A DNA stretch of 64,000 nt from an uncultured Bacteroidales bacterium (GCA_946186495.1 CAMHNQ010000001.1:48056-112055); one strand, 5' to 3'; counted from the stretch's first letter, positions 9,055-20,212 are shown. Numbers and translations are program-made. Notes: generated by a model from the sequence alone, not told the origin.

Positions 9055-9105
9055 GTATTTTTTTTGTTGTAATATTCTTTATGGTAAGGTTTGGATGGCG
9101 AAAAG

Positions 9106-10020
9106 TCAGGAAGTCATGAGGCTATGCATCACGGCAAGTTTGTATAAATCCAAGAAAATCAAACTGTTGTATTCAGATGCGATGTTTCTCAACGGTTGTT
9201 TGGCTTTGGCCAACAAAGAAAGAGTGAACTTTCCTGTCAATTGCTGTCTCATTCGTTCGTAAGTCGAAAGTAGAGTGCTGACAGACAGAAACTTATCATC
9301 GACTTTATGGTTTTCTTTCAATTTCACGAGGTTGGCGACACCTGCGGCGACTTTGTTCAATAGCACCTCATTGGTGTCGATGCCTTCATGAAACAGTTCG
9401 TTGTCAATATGATAGATAGGGATACTGCATTTTTCGAGTTCGATGCCGAAGAAAGTGTCTTCATATCCATATTGCCGCAGGGATTCCTCGAATCTGCATT
9501 TTTGGAAGACAGACTTGGATGCCAACATGTTGAATGGGGTGAATGCGCGATAGGGTGCGCGGTTTCGTTCTGCCGCCGAATGGACTTCCCGCTTGATACC
9601 ATACCGGTAGCGAAGCCGTTTTGCCTTTTCGGGACGCATCTCACGATAGCTCAGGCCCCCAAGGACAACAAAGTCTGTACCGACGAGATTGTTTTCCCGC
9701 ATAAACCGAAGGTATTCCGCGATATAGTCGTTTTTTTTGACGCGGGCGTCGCAGTCCATGAAAAGCAGGTTAGGGTATATCGCCGTGTCTGCGAGACAGT
9801 TGCGGATTCTGGATCGGCCTATATTGTCCTCATATTGGATGTATCGTACCTTGTCCTGTTCTGCCAGCAGGGAATTGTGATGACGGACCGACATGTCAGA
9901 AGAGGCGTCGTCGGAGATAATGATTTCATAGTCAACGGCGCAACTCTCGAGTTGCGCCTGCAATTCCGACACGAGCGGGTGGACATTCACGTTATATGTT
10001 GGGATTAATATTGAGAGCAT
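9106..10020 (-). CDS. Family 2 glycosyltransferase
   Basis: 304 residues, GT-A fold. The N-terminus has the donor-binding pattern LSILIPTYNVN and ISDDASSD, followed by NIGRSRIRNCLAD and the metal-binding LLFMDCDARVK. Family 2 enzymes transfer sugars from nucleotide donors to lipid, protein or glycan acceptors, and the acceptor is unknown here. No transmembrane segment is seen. It has its own -7 element at 10043-10050 and no sugar-pathway neighbours, so it appears to be a single-gene unit. Confidence 0.85.
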   Translation of the reverse strand: MLSILIPTYNVNVHPLVSELQAQLESCAVDYEIIISDDASSDMSVRHHNSLLAEQDKVRYIQYEDNIGRSRIRNCLADTAIYPNLLFMDCDARVKKNDYIAEYLRFMRENNLVGTDFVVLGGLSYREMRPEKAKRLRYRYGIKREVHSAAERNRAPYRAFTPFNMLASKSVFQKCRFEESLRQYGYEDTFFGIELEKCSIPIYHIDNELFHEGIDTNEVLLNKVAAGVANLVKLKENHKVDDKFLSVSTLLSTYERMRQQLTGKFTLSLLAKAKQPLRNIASEYNSLIFLDLYKLAVMHSLMTS

Positions 10021-10042
10021 TTCCTTACATTTAGGCGAGGCG

Positions 10043-10050
10043 CAAAATTA
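10043..10050 (-). promoter_or_regulatory. -7 element for the family 2 glycosyltransferase
   Basis: Minus strand TAATTTTG, matching TAnnTTTG, 22 bases before the ATG. Confidence 0.55.
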
Positions 10051-10108
10051 CACCCCGACAAAACTAACCTAAAGCCAAAACAGCCAACCTTCATTCTCCG
10101 ATAACCAT

Positions 10109-10831
10109 TTACACGTGTGAATCAATGAGTTTCCCGTCTTCGATACAGATAGCACGAGAGGGGAACTTGTCGATGAGGGAAAAGTTGTGGGTGGCCATCA
10201 GCACAGTGGTGCCCGTTTGGTTGATATGGTGGAAAACTTGGAATATTTCCTCTGCGGTGATTGGGTCGAGGTTGCCGGTAGGTTCGTCGGCCAGTATGAG
10301 GTCAGGGCTGTTGAGCAAGGCTCTGGCGATGCAGACACGCTGCTGCTCCCCGCCAGAGAGTTGTGAAGGCAACTTGAAGTCCTTTGTTTCCAGACCCACC
10401 ATCCCGAGCACCTCTTCGCAACGGTTGAGCATGGCATGTTTGTCTTTCCATCGGGTCGCGCGCAGCACGAACATCAGGTTGTCTATCACCGTTCGGTCTT
10501 GAAGCAATTGGTAGTCCTGGAACACTACGCCGATTTTCTTCCTCATTTCCGGGATTTGTTTCTTCTTCAGGTTCAGCAGGTCGTAGCCGATCATCGAGGC
10601 CTCTTCGCCTTCGGGTTTGAGTTCACCGATGAGTGTTTCCAGGATGGAGGATTTCCCAGTTCCTGTCTTGCCGATCAGATAGACGAACTCTCCCTGCTTG
10701 ATGGTGAAGCTGATGTCGGTGAGGACACGCAGCTTGCGGTGGGAGATGTTCACGCCCTTAAAGGTGATGACGGGGGCCGGGATAGGCTGTTCCCGGCCTG
10801 CTTCGACGGTATTGTCTTGTTTCTCTTCCAT
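10109..10831 (-). CDS. ftsE: FtsE-like ABC ATPase
   Basis: 240 residues, a single ABC ATPase domain after a 20-residue polar extension. Walker A is GKTGTGKSS (about 53-61), the Q-loop region is VVFQDYQLL, the signature is LSGGEQQR, Walker B is LILADEPTGNLDP, and the switch His lies in ATHNF. The closeness to FtsE (GDRTVIDN-like QDRTVIDNLMFVLRA) suggests it pairs with FtsX to control peptidoglycan hydrolases at division, but FtsX is not adjacent. LolD or MacB ATPases are the alternative. It follows gyrB on the same strand, separated by a GC-rich palindromic repeat. Confidence 0.75.
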   Translation of the reverse strand: MEEKQDNTVEAGREQPIPAPVITFKGVNISHRKLRVLTDISFTIKQGEFVYLIGKTGTGKSSILETLIGELKPEGEEASMIGYDLLNLKKKQIPEMRKKIGVVFQDYQLLQDRTVIDNLMFVLRATRWKDKHAMLNRCEEVLGMVGLETKDFKLPSQLSGGEQQRVCIARALLNSPDLILADEPTGNLDPITAEEIFQVFHHINQTGTTVLMATHNFSLIDKFPSRAICIEDGKLIDSHV

Positions 10832-10846
10832 GATGTTTCTTTTTTA

Positions 10847-10901
10847 GGCCCCGGGGGACGCAGCCGCTCGCTCCGGGTTGACATGTGTCTGGCTTGCAGC
10901 C
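10847..10901 (-). repeat. GC-rich dispersed palindromic repeat, copy 1
   Basis: Read on the minus strand this carries TGCAAGCCAGACACA, TGTCAACCCGG and a closing CCCCGGGG. It aligns with stretches at 34301-34356 and 38891-38940. All three lie just upstream of a start codon in the sense direction. Confidence 0.5.
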
Positions 10902-10938
10902 ATTTAGGAAAACTCTGAATTCCCGATGCTGAATTAGG

Positions 10939-12918
<1,980 letters not shown>

Positions 12919-12939
12919 TTATTTTTCTCTAAAAGCCTG

Positions 12940-12947
12940 CAAATATA
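12940..12947 (-). promoter_or_regulatory. -7 element for gyrB
   Basis: Minus strand TATATTTG, matching TAnnTTTG, 34 bases before the gyrB ATG. The next 180 bases rightward (12948-13130) hold no gene I can support. Confidence 0.6.
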
Positions 12948-13132
12948 CAAAAAATATTGGTATTACTGGCGTTTTTTTGCAGGAATCTGAGGCGGCGCAG
13001 ACGGGACTGCCTGCATCATGTTGAGTTGCAGGAAATGTGACAGGGCGTGCAGGAAACGGCTACGACTATTTACCCGTGAAAGTGCAAGTCTTCCCGTTGT
13101 AACTTTTTTGAGGCACGTTGGCGAAAAAAGTG

Positions 13133-13140
13133 TACTTTTG
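13133..13140 (+). promoter_or_regulatory. -7 element for fabG
   Basis: TACTTTTG matches TAnnTTTG. A TTTG at 13107-13110 lies 22 bases upstream and is a possible -33 box. The implied leader to the ATG at 13269 is long (about 120 bases) and structured. Confidence 0.55.
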
Positions 13141-13153
13141 CCACCGAAATGCC

Positions 13154-13175
13154 GTCGCACGGAAAGGCGTGCGAC
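13154..13175 (+). promoter_or_regulatory. Perfect hairpin at the start of the fabG leader
   Basis: GTCGCACG (13154-13161) pairs perfectly with CGTGCGAC (13168-13175) around a GAAAGG loop. It lies 14 bases after the -7 element, near the expected 5' end of the transcript, so it could protect the mRNA or act in control. A second weaker pairing (CCCGCCCC with GGAGCGGG) lies further down the leader. Confidence 0.4.
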
Positions 13176-13268
13176 CGAGCGTTTGGGAATTACCACTCCC
13201 GCCCCGAGAAAGGCGAAAACGGAAAGTCTTGGAGCGGGCTTAAACCTTAAAATTCTAAAACACCGAAT

Positions 13269-13997
13269 ATGAAATACGCATTGATAACAGGAGGCTCCCG
13301 CGGCATCGGCCGTGCTGTGGCCTTGCGCCTTTCGCGAGACGGCATGCCCGTCATCGTCAATTATGTGAGTAACGATGCCGCCGCTCAGGATGTGAAGCAG
13401 CAGATTGAGGGCCAGGGCGGCGTGTGTGAGCTGCTGAAGTTCGACATCTCAGACGCCCACGCCGTGGAGACGGCATTGGAGGGGTGGGAGAACGCCCATC
13501 CCGACGACTATATCGCCGTGTTGGTCAACAACGCCGGCACGCGCCGCGACAACCTGATGGTCATGATGGGCGACGAAGACTGGCACAACGTCATCGACAC
13601 GCCGCTGAACGGCTTTTTCTACATCACACGCCGTGTGGTTAAGACGATGATCCGCCATCGGGACGGACGCATCATCAACATGGCGTCGCTCTCAGGTCTC
13701 AAGGGCGTTCCGGGGCAGACGAACTACAGTGCCGCGAAAGCCGCCATCATCGGGGCGACGAAAGCCTTGGCGCAGGAGGTTGCCAAGCGGAAAGTCACGG
13801 TCAACGCCGTTGCGCCTGGATTCATAGCAACCGACATGACAGCCGGTTTGGACGAGGCTGCCCTGAGCAAGATGATTCCCGCCCAGCGGTTCGGCACCCC
13901 CGACGAAGTCGCCGCCGCTGTCGCTTTCCTCGCCTCCCCAGAGGCTGCCTACATCACGGGACAGGTGATCCAGGTGAACGGTGGGCTTTACAGTTAG
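13269..13997 (+). CDS. fabG: 3-oxoacyl-[acyl-carrier-protein] reductase, FabG family
   Basis: 242-residue short-chain dehydrogenase that reduces 3-oxoacyl-ACP with NADPH. The cofactor motif TGGSRGIGRA lies at residues 7-16. The catalytic triad is Ser140, Tyr153 and Lys157 (NYSAAKAA), and NNAG is at about 90. Alternating N-terminal residues (MKYALITGGSRGIG) resemble the FabG variant found in aryl-polyene/flexirubin clusters of Bacteroidota, but no ketosynthase, dehydratase or acyl carrier neighbours exist here, so the housekeeping or specialised role is undecided. It is a single-gene unit with its own promoter and a strong terminator. Confidence 0.88.
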   Translation: MKYALITGGSRGIGRAVALRLSRDGMPVIVNYVSNDAAAQDVKQQIEGQGGVCELLKFDISDAHAVETALEGWENAHPDDYIAVLVNNAGTRRDNLMVMMGDEDWHNVIDTPLNGFFYITRRVVKTMIRHRDGRIINMASLSGLKGVPGQTNYSAAKAAIIGATKALAQEVAKRKVTVNAVAPGFIATDMTAGLDEAALSKMIPAQRFGTPDEVAAAVAFLASPEAAYITGQVIQVNGGLYS

Positions 13998-14036
13998 CGG
14001 TTCCGGAATCGCCCGCCGCCCCTCCCCAGGCGAACC

Positions 14037-14072
14037 AAAAACGGCGTGCATCGTGAGATGCACGCCGTTTTT
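14037..14072. terminator. Strong bidirectional terminator between fabG and the T9SS protein
   Basis: A perfect 16-bp stem (centre ACGGCGTGCATC with GATGCACGCCGT) around a GTGA loop, flanked by A and T runs. It serves both converging genes. Confidence 0.88.
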
Positions 14073-14092
14073 CCTATATATTACTTTATATG

Positions 14093-15910
14093 TTACTTCT
14101 TCACGAATTTCGTGGTCACACTGAACTTTCCGTCGCTCAGACGCAGGAAGTAGCTGCCCGAGGAGAGTTGTCCGACATTAAGGGTGAGCTGGTTGTCGGA
14201 AACCGGTTGAGACAGGACGAGTCTGCCGTTCAGGTCATAGACAGCCATTTGGGTCACTTGGAATTGGTCGGTGCGGAGAGAGACCGTCAGGCGGTCGGCG
14301 GCCGGGTTGGGGTAAACATCCAAGTCGTTTTCGTTGAGATAGTTCGGGACATCCGTGCCGAGATCAAAGCCGGTGCGCGGAATCAGGTAGTACTCGCCGT
14401 ATGAGATTTTGTTGACCCCGGTCAGGTTAGTCGGCTGGGAGGGGATCTGCTCGCCGGTGAGTCCCTCTATGTTGTAGAAGTGAATCCAGAGGCCGTTTCC
14501 GGTCTGTCCGTTTTGGGTCAGCGTGTATTTCTTTCCGTTTTCGAACATATTGGATGTGAGCGGGTTGATCTTGGCCGTCTCCATGCGGATAAGCTCGCAC
14601 TGGTGTGCGTTCATGTATTCCACGTTTTGAAGCTCCGCCAGGGTGACCGTCAGCGGGGCGACATCATTATAAATGGATAAGGCCGGAGCGTTGTAGTCTT
14701 CCGTCACGGCGAACTGCAGCAGTCCGTAATAATCGGTGAGGGTGCCGTAGAGGCCAGTGATCTCGTCGCCGGTTTCCAAGGAGGTGGTGATTTTGCCGTT
14801 GGGGTCGTCAATCACGATGGCGCCCGTCGCGTCCTGGATGAAGATCTGGTGGCGATAGGAGTCGTTGATGCCGGTGACGATGACGTTGCCCGTGAGCTTG
14901 TAAACATCGTTGCCGAAGTGGGTTCCGTTGATGTCCAGGGCGTCGGTCCACTTGGCGCGTAAGGCGGCGATGTTGGCCACTTGGAATTCCTCGCTCACGC
15001 CGTAGGTGAAGGCCAGTGTGTCAGGGGACATGACGTTGCCGGTCACATCCGCCACGTTGTTGACGACCAGGGTGTAGGCTATGCCTTCGGACAGGGCGGG
15101 CGAGAAGGTCAGGGTGACTTGGTTGCCCGACAACGTGGCGGCGGAGATGCCGGCCCCGTTGTCAATCTGATAGTTGGCGGTGTTCTGCGCCGTGGCCGCG
15201 TCAAGCCCCTCGTTGAAGTTGAGTTTCATCGTGGTGGCGCTCTCCACGGAATGGGAGGTGATGACCGGCGCGTAAACGTCCGGACCGCTCATGTTGGCAC
15301 GGAACACCACGTTGTCGATACGGTTGTTGCCGGATCCGGAGGTGCAACCGTCAACGCTGAGCCTGATGTAAACGACGGCAGCGTCATTGAGGGCCACGAC
15401 GGAAGAAAGGCTCACTTCGCGGAGCGTGTAGGTGGTCACATTCGTGCCGGTGAGGGTCTGCAGCTCCGTAAAGTTCACGCCATCAGTGCTGTAGGACCAA
15501 GTCTCGCTGCTGAACCCCGTGGCCGTGCCCCGTTGCGCGTAGGAGAGCATCAGGTTCTGGTAGCCGGTTGTGGAGAACTTGAAGACGACACCCTTGCCGT
15601 TCGCCGTCGTGTTCACGATGGCCAAGTCCTTGGTGGCGACCGCTTCGTCACGCGGGTCGTTGAGGGTGGATCCGTTGAAGGCGTTGATCTCAGGACTGGG
15701 TCCGTTGTTCAGGTCGTCGGAACCGTTCGTGCCGTCGGCATAGAGGGTGCCGGCACCCCATGCCGGGTTCGAGGCAATCACTTTGGCCGTGTTCGAGGCC
15801 CCGGAATTGTTGCCTGTCAGGTCGTCAAACGTCCAGGCACACACAATCTCCTGCCCGAAACCGAATGAAACGAACAGGATACTTAACAATAGTAAACTGA
15901 CTTTTTTCAT
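14093..15910 (-). CDS. Secreted multidomain protein with T9SS type A sorting domain
   Basis: 605 residues. A signal peptide (MKKVSLLLLSILFVSFGFG) leads. Residues about 20-210 form a beta-rich, probably jelly-roll, domain (ETWSYSTDGVNFTELQTL). Residues about 215-305 are an SbsA-type Ig-like domain (MKLNFNEGLDAATAQNTANY). Residues about 310-520 resemble OB-fold/DUF5689-type adhesion or nucleic-acid-binding modules (HQIFIQDATGAIVIDD). The last 75 residues are the Por-type sorting domain, with YPNPAADRLTVS and a C-terminal SGSYFLRL...FVKK. It is exported through the type IX system to the cell surface or medium. No catalytic motif is recognised, so adhesion is the likelier role. Confidence 0.82.
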   Translation of the reverse strand: MKKVSLLLLSILFVSFGFGQEIVCAWTFDDLTGNNSGASNTAKVIASNPAWGAGTLYADGTNGSDDLNNGPSPEINAFNGSTLNDPRDEAVATKDLAIVNTTANGKGVVFKFSTTGYQNLMLSYAQRGTATGFSSETWSYSTDGVNFTELQTLTGTNVTTYTLREVSLSSVVALNDAAVVYIRLSVDGCTSGSGNNRIDNVVFRANMSGPDVYAPVITSHSVESATTMKLNFNEGLDAATAQNTANYQIDNGAGISAATLSGNQVTLTFSPALSEGIAYTLVVNNVADVTGNVMSPDTLAFTYGVSEEFQVANIAALRAKWTDALDINGTHFGNDVYKLTGNVIVTGINDSYRHQIFIQDATGAIVIDDPNGKITTSLETGDEITGLYGTLTDYYGLLQFAVTEDYNAPALSIYNDVAPLTVTLAELQNVEYMNAHQCELIRMETAKINPLTSNMFENGKKYTLTQNGQTGNGLWIHFYNIEGLTGEQIPSQPTNLTGVNKISYGEYYLIPRTGFDLGTDVPNYLNENDLDVYPNPAADRLTVSLRTDQFQVTQMAVYDLNGRLVLSQPVSDNQLTLNVGQLSSGSYFLRLSDGKFSVTTKFVKK

Positions 15911-15956
15911 ATTTGATGCGTTTTAATTAAGAAATATCTGTTAATTTTTAATGGCG

Positions 15957-15964
15957 CAAAAATA
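15957..15964 (-). promoter_or_regulatory. -7 element for the T9SS multidomain protein
   Basis: Minus strand TATTTTTG, matching TAnnTTTG, 47 bases before the ATG. Confidence 0.55.
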
Positions 15965-16047
15965 CGAAAAACTCGGAAACGGGACGGTTTTGTTTTTTCC
16001 ATCAGGAATAATTTTTTGCACGGGGTGGAATTTGTCTGAGAATTTGT

Positions 16048-16055
16048 TATGTTTG
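16048..16055 (+). promoter_or_regulatory. -7 element for the T9SS esterase
   Basis: TATGTTTG matches TAnnTTTG. It contains the first in-frame ATG (16049), which therefore cannot be the translation start. The ATG at 16097 is preferred. Confidence 0.5.
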
Positions 16056-16096
16056 CACCCGTGATTTTAAGTTCCGTTTATAAATTGATTTCAACG

Positions 16097-17329
16097 ATGA
16101 CCAAAATGAAAATGTATGCCCTTGTGTGGTTGGTGGCGTGCGTGATATGCCCTTGTGCAATGCTTGCCCAAACTGGAAACCGTTATGCAGACCCGGTGTT
16201 CGAAGATGTCACGACGACCTCATGGATACCATTCAGCAGTGCCGTGGGGGAAGAAGAATTGTTGCCCACCACTCTATACCTCGATTTCTACGAACCCGCC
16301 GGGGACGCCCTCGCCGCACGCCCTCTGGTGATCACCGTTTTCGGCGGCGCGTTCATCGCAGGTAGCCGCGACAGGTGCGACATGGAAGCCTACTGCACCC
16401 GGCTTGCCAAGCATGGCTATGCCGCCGCATCCATCGACTACCGGTTGCTCTCCGTGCTCTCGCTCAGCGCAAGCTCACTTATCAGAGCCGCCTACATGGC
16501 CTCCCAGGATGTGAGTTCCGCCATCCGCTTTTTCAAGGCCCATTGCCAGGAATACCGTATCGACACCAACAGAATCTTCTTGCTGGGCAATTCCGCCGGT
16601 TCCATCGCCTCCCTGAACAAGGTCTTCCTGTCAGAGGAGGAACGCCCTTCGCAGACGTTCACTTACCCTGACCTCGGGCCGATGAACAGCTCGGGATACG
16701 ACGAATACGCAGGCTTTTCCTCCAAGGTGGCCGGAGTGGTGGCGCACTGGGGCGGCGTGCTGGATGTCGGACACATCGACATGGACGAGTATGTCCCGCT
16801 ATGCATGATTCATGGCACAGAAGACTTCGTGGTGCCCTATGATTCGGGCTACTGCTTCTCTTCCATGTTTTCATACCTCACCCCCTACATGTACGGCTCG
16901 CGATGCATCGCTGACCATCTTAACAGTCTCAATATCACGGACTATGAGTTTCATCCGTTCTCTGGCGAGAGCCACAATTTCTACATCTCGATGCCCGACG
17001 ACCTTCTGTACGACAAATTCGATTCCTGCTTCAACATCACCCGCCGTTTTCTGTACCGTCATTTGGGCGACCAACCCGTCACCGCTGTTTCGGAATATGC
17101 CGTCGGCAAAGTCAGCGTATATCCCAATCCAGCCTCTGACCACGTGTTTGTAAGTCACACAGGGGCCGGTGAGGTCACGAAAATCACCCTGTTCGACATG
17201 CGGGGGCAGCTTGTGGAAGAGCACGATTCCTCGCCCTTCTCTATCGGCCACTTGCCCTCGGGGATGTATGTCGTGCACGCAACAGACTCGCACGGCAAAA
17301 AATCCATCCAGAAACTTATCGTCCAATAG
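16097..17329 (+). CDS. Secreted alpha/beta hydrolase (carboxylesterase-like) with T9SS sorting domain
   Basis: 410 residues from ATG 16097, with a signal peptide ending in AMLAQ. The alpha/beta-hydrolase domain has the oxyanion region VITVFGGAFIAGSRDR and the nucleophile elbow GNSAGS, with Ser166. A likely acid is Asp in HGTEDFVVPYDSG, and a His lies in GESHNFY. The arrangement resembles the BD-FAE/esterase-lipase group that removes acetyl or feruloyl groups from plant polysaccharides, though short-chain lipase activity is equally possible. The C-terminal 75 residues form a Por sorting domain (VYPNPASDHVFV, then LPSGMYVV). It is followed 69 bases later by a lipoprotein peptidase gene. Confidence 0.82.
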   Translation: MTKMKMYALVWLVACVICPCAMLAQTGNRYADPVFEDVTTTSWIPFSSAVGEEELLPTTLYLDFYEPAGDALAARPLVITVFGGAFIAGSRDRCDMEAYCTRLAKHGYAAASIDYRLLSVLSLSASSLIRAAYMASQDVSSAIRFFKAHCQEYRIDTNRIFLLGNSAGSIASLNKVFLSEEERPSQTFTYPDLGPMNSSGYDEYAGFSSKVAGVVAHWGGVLDVGHIDMDEYVPLCMIHGTEDFVVPYDSGYCFSSMFSYLTPYMYGSRCIADHLNSLNITDYEFHPFSGESHNFYISMPDDLLYDKFDSCFNITRRFLYRHLGDQPVTAVSEYAVGKVSVYPNPASDHVFVSHTGAGEVTKITLFDMRGQLVEEHDSSPFSIGHLPSGMYVVHATDSHGKKSIQKLIVQ

Positions 17330-17398
17330 CAATCCCGCATCCTAACCCCATAGCCATTTTTTATGCAAACAACCCGATTCAGTCAAATCAACCTTAAT

Positions 17399-19507
17399 AT
17401 GAAGAAACTATCTATCGCAATTGCTTTGCTGACACTGATTTGTGCCTGCAACAAAAAGCAAGAGAACACCGATGCGAAAGTCATCGGGAAACCGGAAATC
17501 CAGGTCCAAGACGGCCGCTTCACTCCCGAGGTGATGTGGGCGCTGGGCAAGATGGGCGAGAAGGCCGTCTCCCCTGACGGCAAACATATCGCCTACACAG
17601 TCACCTACTACGACATGGAGGCCAACAAGGGGAACGCGGAAATCTACCTGATTCCCTCCGAAGGCGGGGAGGCAGACCGTTTGACCACCACCTCCTCCTC
17701 CGAGTTTAACCTGGTCTGGAAAGATGACGAGACCCTGCTCTTCTGCCGGGACAACGACATCGTCGCCATGGCCATGAAAGACGGCAGGGAGACGGTTGTC
17801 GGCACCGTCGAGAGAGGCCTCGAAGGCTTCAAGCTCGCCCCGGACGGCAAGTCCGTCGTCTTCATCACCACCAAGCCGGTGGTGCGGCCCGGCCATCTCG
17901 AGAAACTCTATGCCGGCCTCGACAAGACCACCGGCCGCATCAACGAGGACCTGATGTACCGCCACTGGGACAACTGGGTGGACGAATACCCGCAGATATT
18001 CCTCGCCGACTTCGACGGCAAGAAAGTGGACGTGGACAACGCCGTCTGCCTCATTGACAGCACGTTCGAGTGCCCTATGCGCCCTTGGGGCGGGGTGGAG
18101 CAGTTCAACTACAGCCCGGACAGCAAGAAAATCGCCTACACCTGCCGCAAGAAGACCGGCTACGACTACGCGCATTCGACCAACAGCGACATCTTCCTCT
18201 ATGACATAGAGAAGAATACGACCCGAAACCTCAGTGAGGGCATCATGGGGTACGACCAGAACCCGGTGTTCAGCCACAACGGCAAGATGATTGCCTGGGA
18301 GAGCATGGAGCGGGACGGCTACGAGAGCGACAAGCTACGGCTTATGGTCATGGATCTGGCTTCTGGCGAGCGCACCGACATGTCCACGGACTTCGACTAC
18401 AACTTCGTGAACATCAGCTGGACCGACGACGACAAGGAGATCCTCGGCGTGGTCTATTATCGCGGAACCGACCAAATCTTCGCCTGCGACCGCGCGACCA
18501 AGACCTTCCGTCAGATTTCCTACGGATACCACGACGTGCACAGCTTCGAGCTGGTGAACGGAAAGCTTTACGCCGACCAAGTCTCGATGCAGTACCCCTC
18601 TGAGATTTATGTGTATAACCTGAGCGACAACAAAGGCGAGGGCAAGAAGGTGTCGGCCATCAACGACGACGTGCTTTCCCAGGTGCGCATGGGCAAGGTG
18701 GAGGAGCATTGGATCACCACGGTCGATGGCAAGAAGATGCTGACCTGGCTGATTTATCCCTACAATTATGACAGCACGAAGACCTATCCGGCGTTGCTTT
18801 ATTGCGAGGGAGGCCCGCAGTCCGAGGTGGGGCAGTTCTGGAGCACACGCTGGAACTTCATGGTGATGAGCGGCGCCGAATACTTCATCATCGCCCCCAA
18901 CCGTCGCGGCACCATCGGTTTCGGCACGGAGTGGTGCGAGGCCATCAGCGGGGACTACGGCGGCTTGTGCATGCAGGACTACATGCGTGCGGCCGACTTT
19001 TTTGCCGATAGCGTGAAGCAGATCGACAAGGAGCGTCTCGGCGCGTGCGGTGCCAGCTTTGGCGGCTACAGTGTCTATTGGCTTGCCGGCCACAACCACG
19101 ACGTCAAGGGCTATGCCGACGGCCGCCGGTTCAAGGCGCTGCTCGCCCACAACGGCATGTTCAACTTCGAACAGCAATATTTGGAAACTGAGGAGATGTG
19201 GTTCGACAACTGGGATCTCGGCGGTCCGTACTGGGATTGGAACAACCCGCAAATCAAGAAGAGCTATGCCAACTCCCCGCACTTGTTTGTTGACAAGTGG
19301 AATGCACCTATTTGTGTAATTCACAGCGAGTTCGATTTCCGAATCGTGGCCTCCGAGGGAATGGCGGCCTATAACGCCGCGCAGATGCGCCATATTCCCA
19401 GCCGCTACCTCTATTTCCCGGATGAGACGCACTGGGTGCTGAAACCGCAGAACAGCCTCCTTTGGCACCGCAACTTCATCGACTGGTTCGACACGAACCT
19501 GAAATAG
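17399..19507 (+). CDS. S9-family prolyl-type peptidase lipoprotein (DPP/acylaminoacyl peptidase-like)
   Basis: 702 residues from ATG 17399, chosen because it starts a clean lipoprotein signal (MKKLSIAIALLTLICAC, lipobox LICAC). Residues about 40-430 form a beta-propeller built of repeats such as AYTVTYYDME, SVVFITT and KKIAYTCRK. The C-terminal alpha/beta hydrolase domain holds the nucleophile Ser553 in GACGASFGGYS, an Asp in SEFDFRI and a His in YFPDETHWV, the complete S9 triad. It likely trims oligopeptides at the outer membrane or periplasm for amino acid uptake. A strong terminator follows. Exact specificity (DPP IV, DPP5 or acylaminoacyl) cannot be decided here. Confidence 0.88.
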   Translation: MKKLSIAIALLTLICACNKKQENTDAKVIGKPEIQVQDGRFTPEVMWALGKMGEKAVSPDGKHIAYTVTYYDMEANKGNAEIYLIPSEGGEADRLTTTSSSEFNLVWKDDETLLFCRDNDIVAMAMKDGRETVVGTVERGLEGFKLAPDGKSVVFITTKPVVRPGHLEKLYAGLDKTTGRINEDLMYRHWDNWVDEYPQIFLADFDGKKVDVDNAVCLIDSTFECPMRPWGGVEQFNYSPDSKKIAYTCRKKTGYDYAHSTNSDIFLYDIEKNTTRNLSEGIMGYDQNPVFSHNGKMIAWESMERDGYESDKLRLMVMDLASGERTDMSTDFDYNFVNISWTDDDKEILGVVYYRGTDQIFACDRATKTFRQISYGYHDVHSFELVNGKLYADQVSMQYPSEIYVYNLSDNKGEGKKVSAINDDVLSQVRMGKVEEHWITTVDGKKMLTWLIYPYNYDSTKTYPALLYCEGGPQSEVGQFWSTRWNFMVMSGAEYFIIAPNRRGTIGFGTEWCEAISGDYGGLCMQDYMRAADFFADSVKQIDKERLGACGASFGGYSVYWLAGHNHDVKGYADGRRFKALLAHNGMFNFEQQYLETEEMWFDNWDLGGPYWDWNNPQIKKSYANSPHLFVDKWNAPICVIHSEFDFRIVASEGMAAYNAAQMRHIPSRYLYFPDETHWVLKPQNSLLWHRNFIDWFDTNLK

Positions 19508-19524
19508 CGGTCGCATGGCGAAAC

Positions 19525-19557
19525 AAAAAAACCGGTTCGAGAGGAACCGGTTTTTTT
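19525..19557. terminator. Bidirectional terminator between the S9 peptidase and rplY
   Basis: ACCGGTTC pairs with GAACCGGT around GAGAG, extended by A and T tracts on both sides, giving a 14-bp stem. It ends both converging genes. Confidence 0.88.
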
Positions 19558-19583
19558 TTGCTCTAAATACTCGAAAAAAGAGA

Positions 19584-20174
19584 TTAAGCTTCGGCTTCCG
19601 CTTCGCCTTCTTCCGCCGTGGCTGCTGCAGAGCCGCGGGTCGGAATCACTTGGATAATCACCTTGTTCGGGTTGTCGACGATTTCCAGATTGTCGATATG
19701 GATGTCGGCAATTTTGGTCATGTCGTTGATTTCCAGGTTGGAGATGTCGGCGGTGATGTCCTCGGGGATGTTCTCCAAAAGGCCGCGGACTTTAAGCTTG
19801 CGGACACGTTTTTTGAGCAGACCGCCCTTCAGGACACCGGGGGAGGTGCCTTTCACCTTGAACGGGATTTCGATGGTGATGGGCTTGCCGTCAACCACTT
19901 CGAGGAAGTCGACATGCAACAGCTTGTCAGTGATGGCGTGGAACTGGGTCTCTTGGACGATAGCCTTGTGTGTCACGCCGTTGATGTTCAGTTCGGCATA
20001 TTTCACTTCGGGGGTGTAGAGGAGGTTTTTGAACTCTCTCTCATCGACCACGAACAGTTTCTGTTCCTTTCCGCCGTAAATCACGCACGGGATCATGCCC
20101 TGGTTGCGCTGGGCTTTTGCATCTTTTTTCCCTACGTTCTCTCTAAGAGAACCGCTAATAGATACTGATTTCAT
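19584..20174 (-). CDS. rplY: 50S ribosomal protein L25 / general stress protein Ctc
   Basis: 196 residues from ATG 20174; the longer frame upstream crosses the -7 element and is not used. The N-terminal L25 domain binds 5S rRNA (VSISGSLRENVGKKDAK, IPCVIYGGKEQ). The C-terminal beta domain of the long Ctc form follows (PSPGVLKGG-like TSPGVLKGGLLKKRVRK, IEINDMTKIADIHID-like segments). An acidic Ala-Glu tail (EEGEAEAEA) closes it. The TACCTTTG -7 element lies about 39 bases upstream. Confidence 0.94.
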   Translation of the reverse strand: MKSVSISGSLRENVGKKDAKAQRNQGMIPCVIYGGKEQKLFVVDEREFKNLLYTPEVKYAELNINGVTHKAIVQETQFHAITDKLLHVDFLEVVDGKPITIEIPFKVKGTSPGVLKGGLLKKRVRKLKVRGLLENIPEDITADISNLEINDMTKIADIHIDNLEIVDNPNKVIIQVIPTRGSAAATAEEGEAEAEA

Positions 20175-20212
20175 ATTGTTACAAAATTTGATGATGGTTT
20201 TTAAAACGGCGG

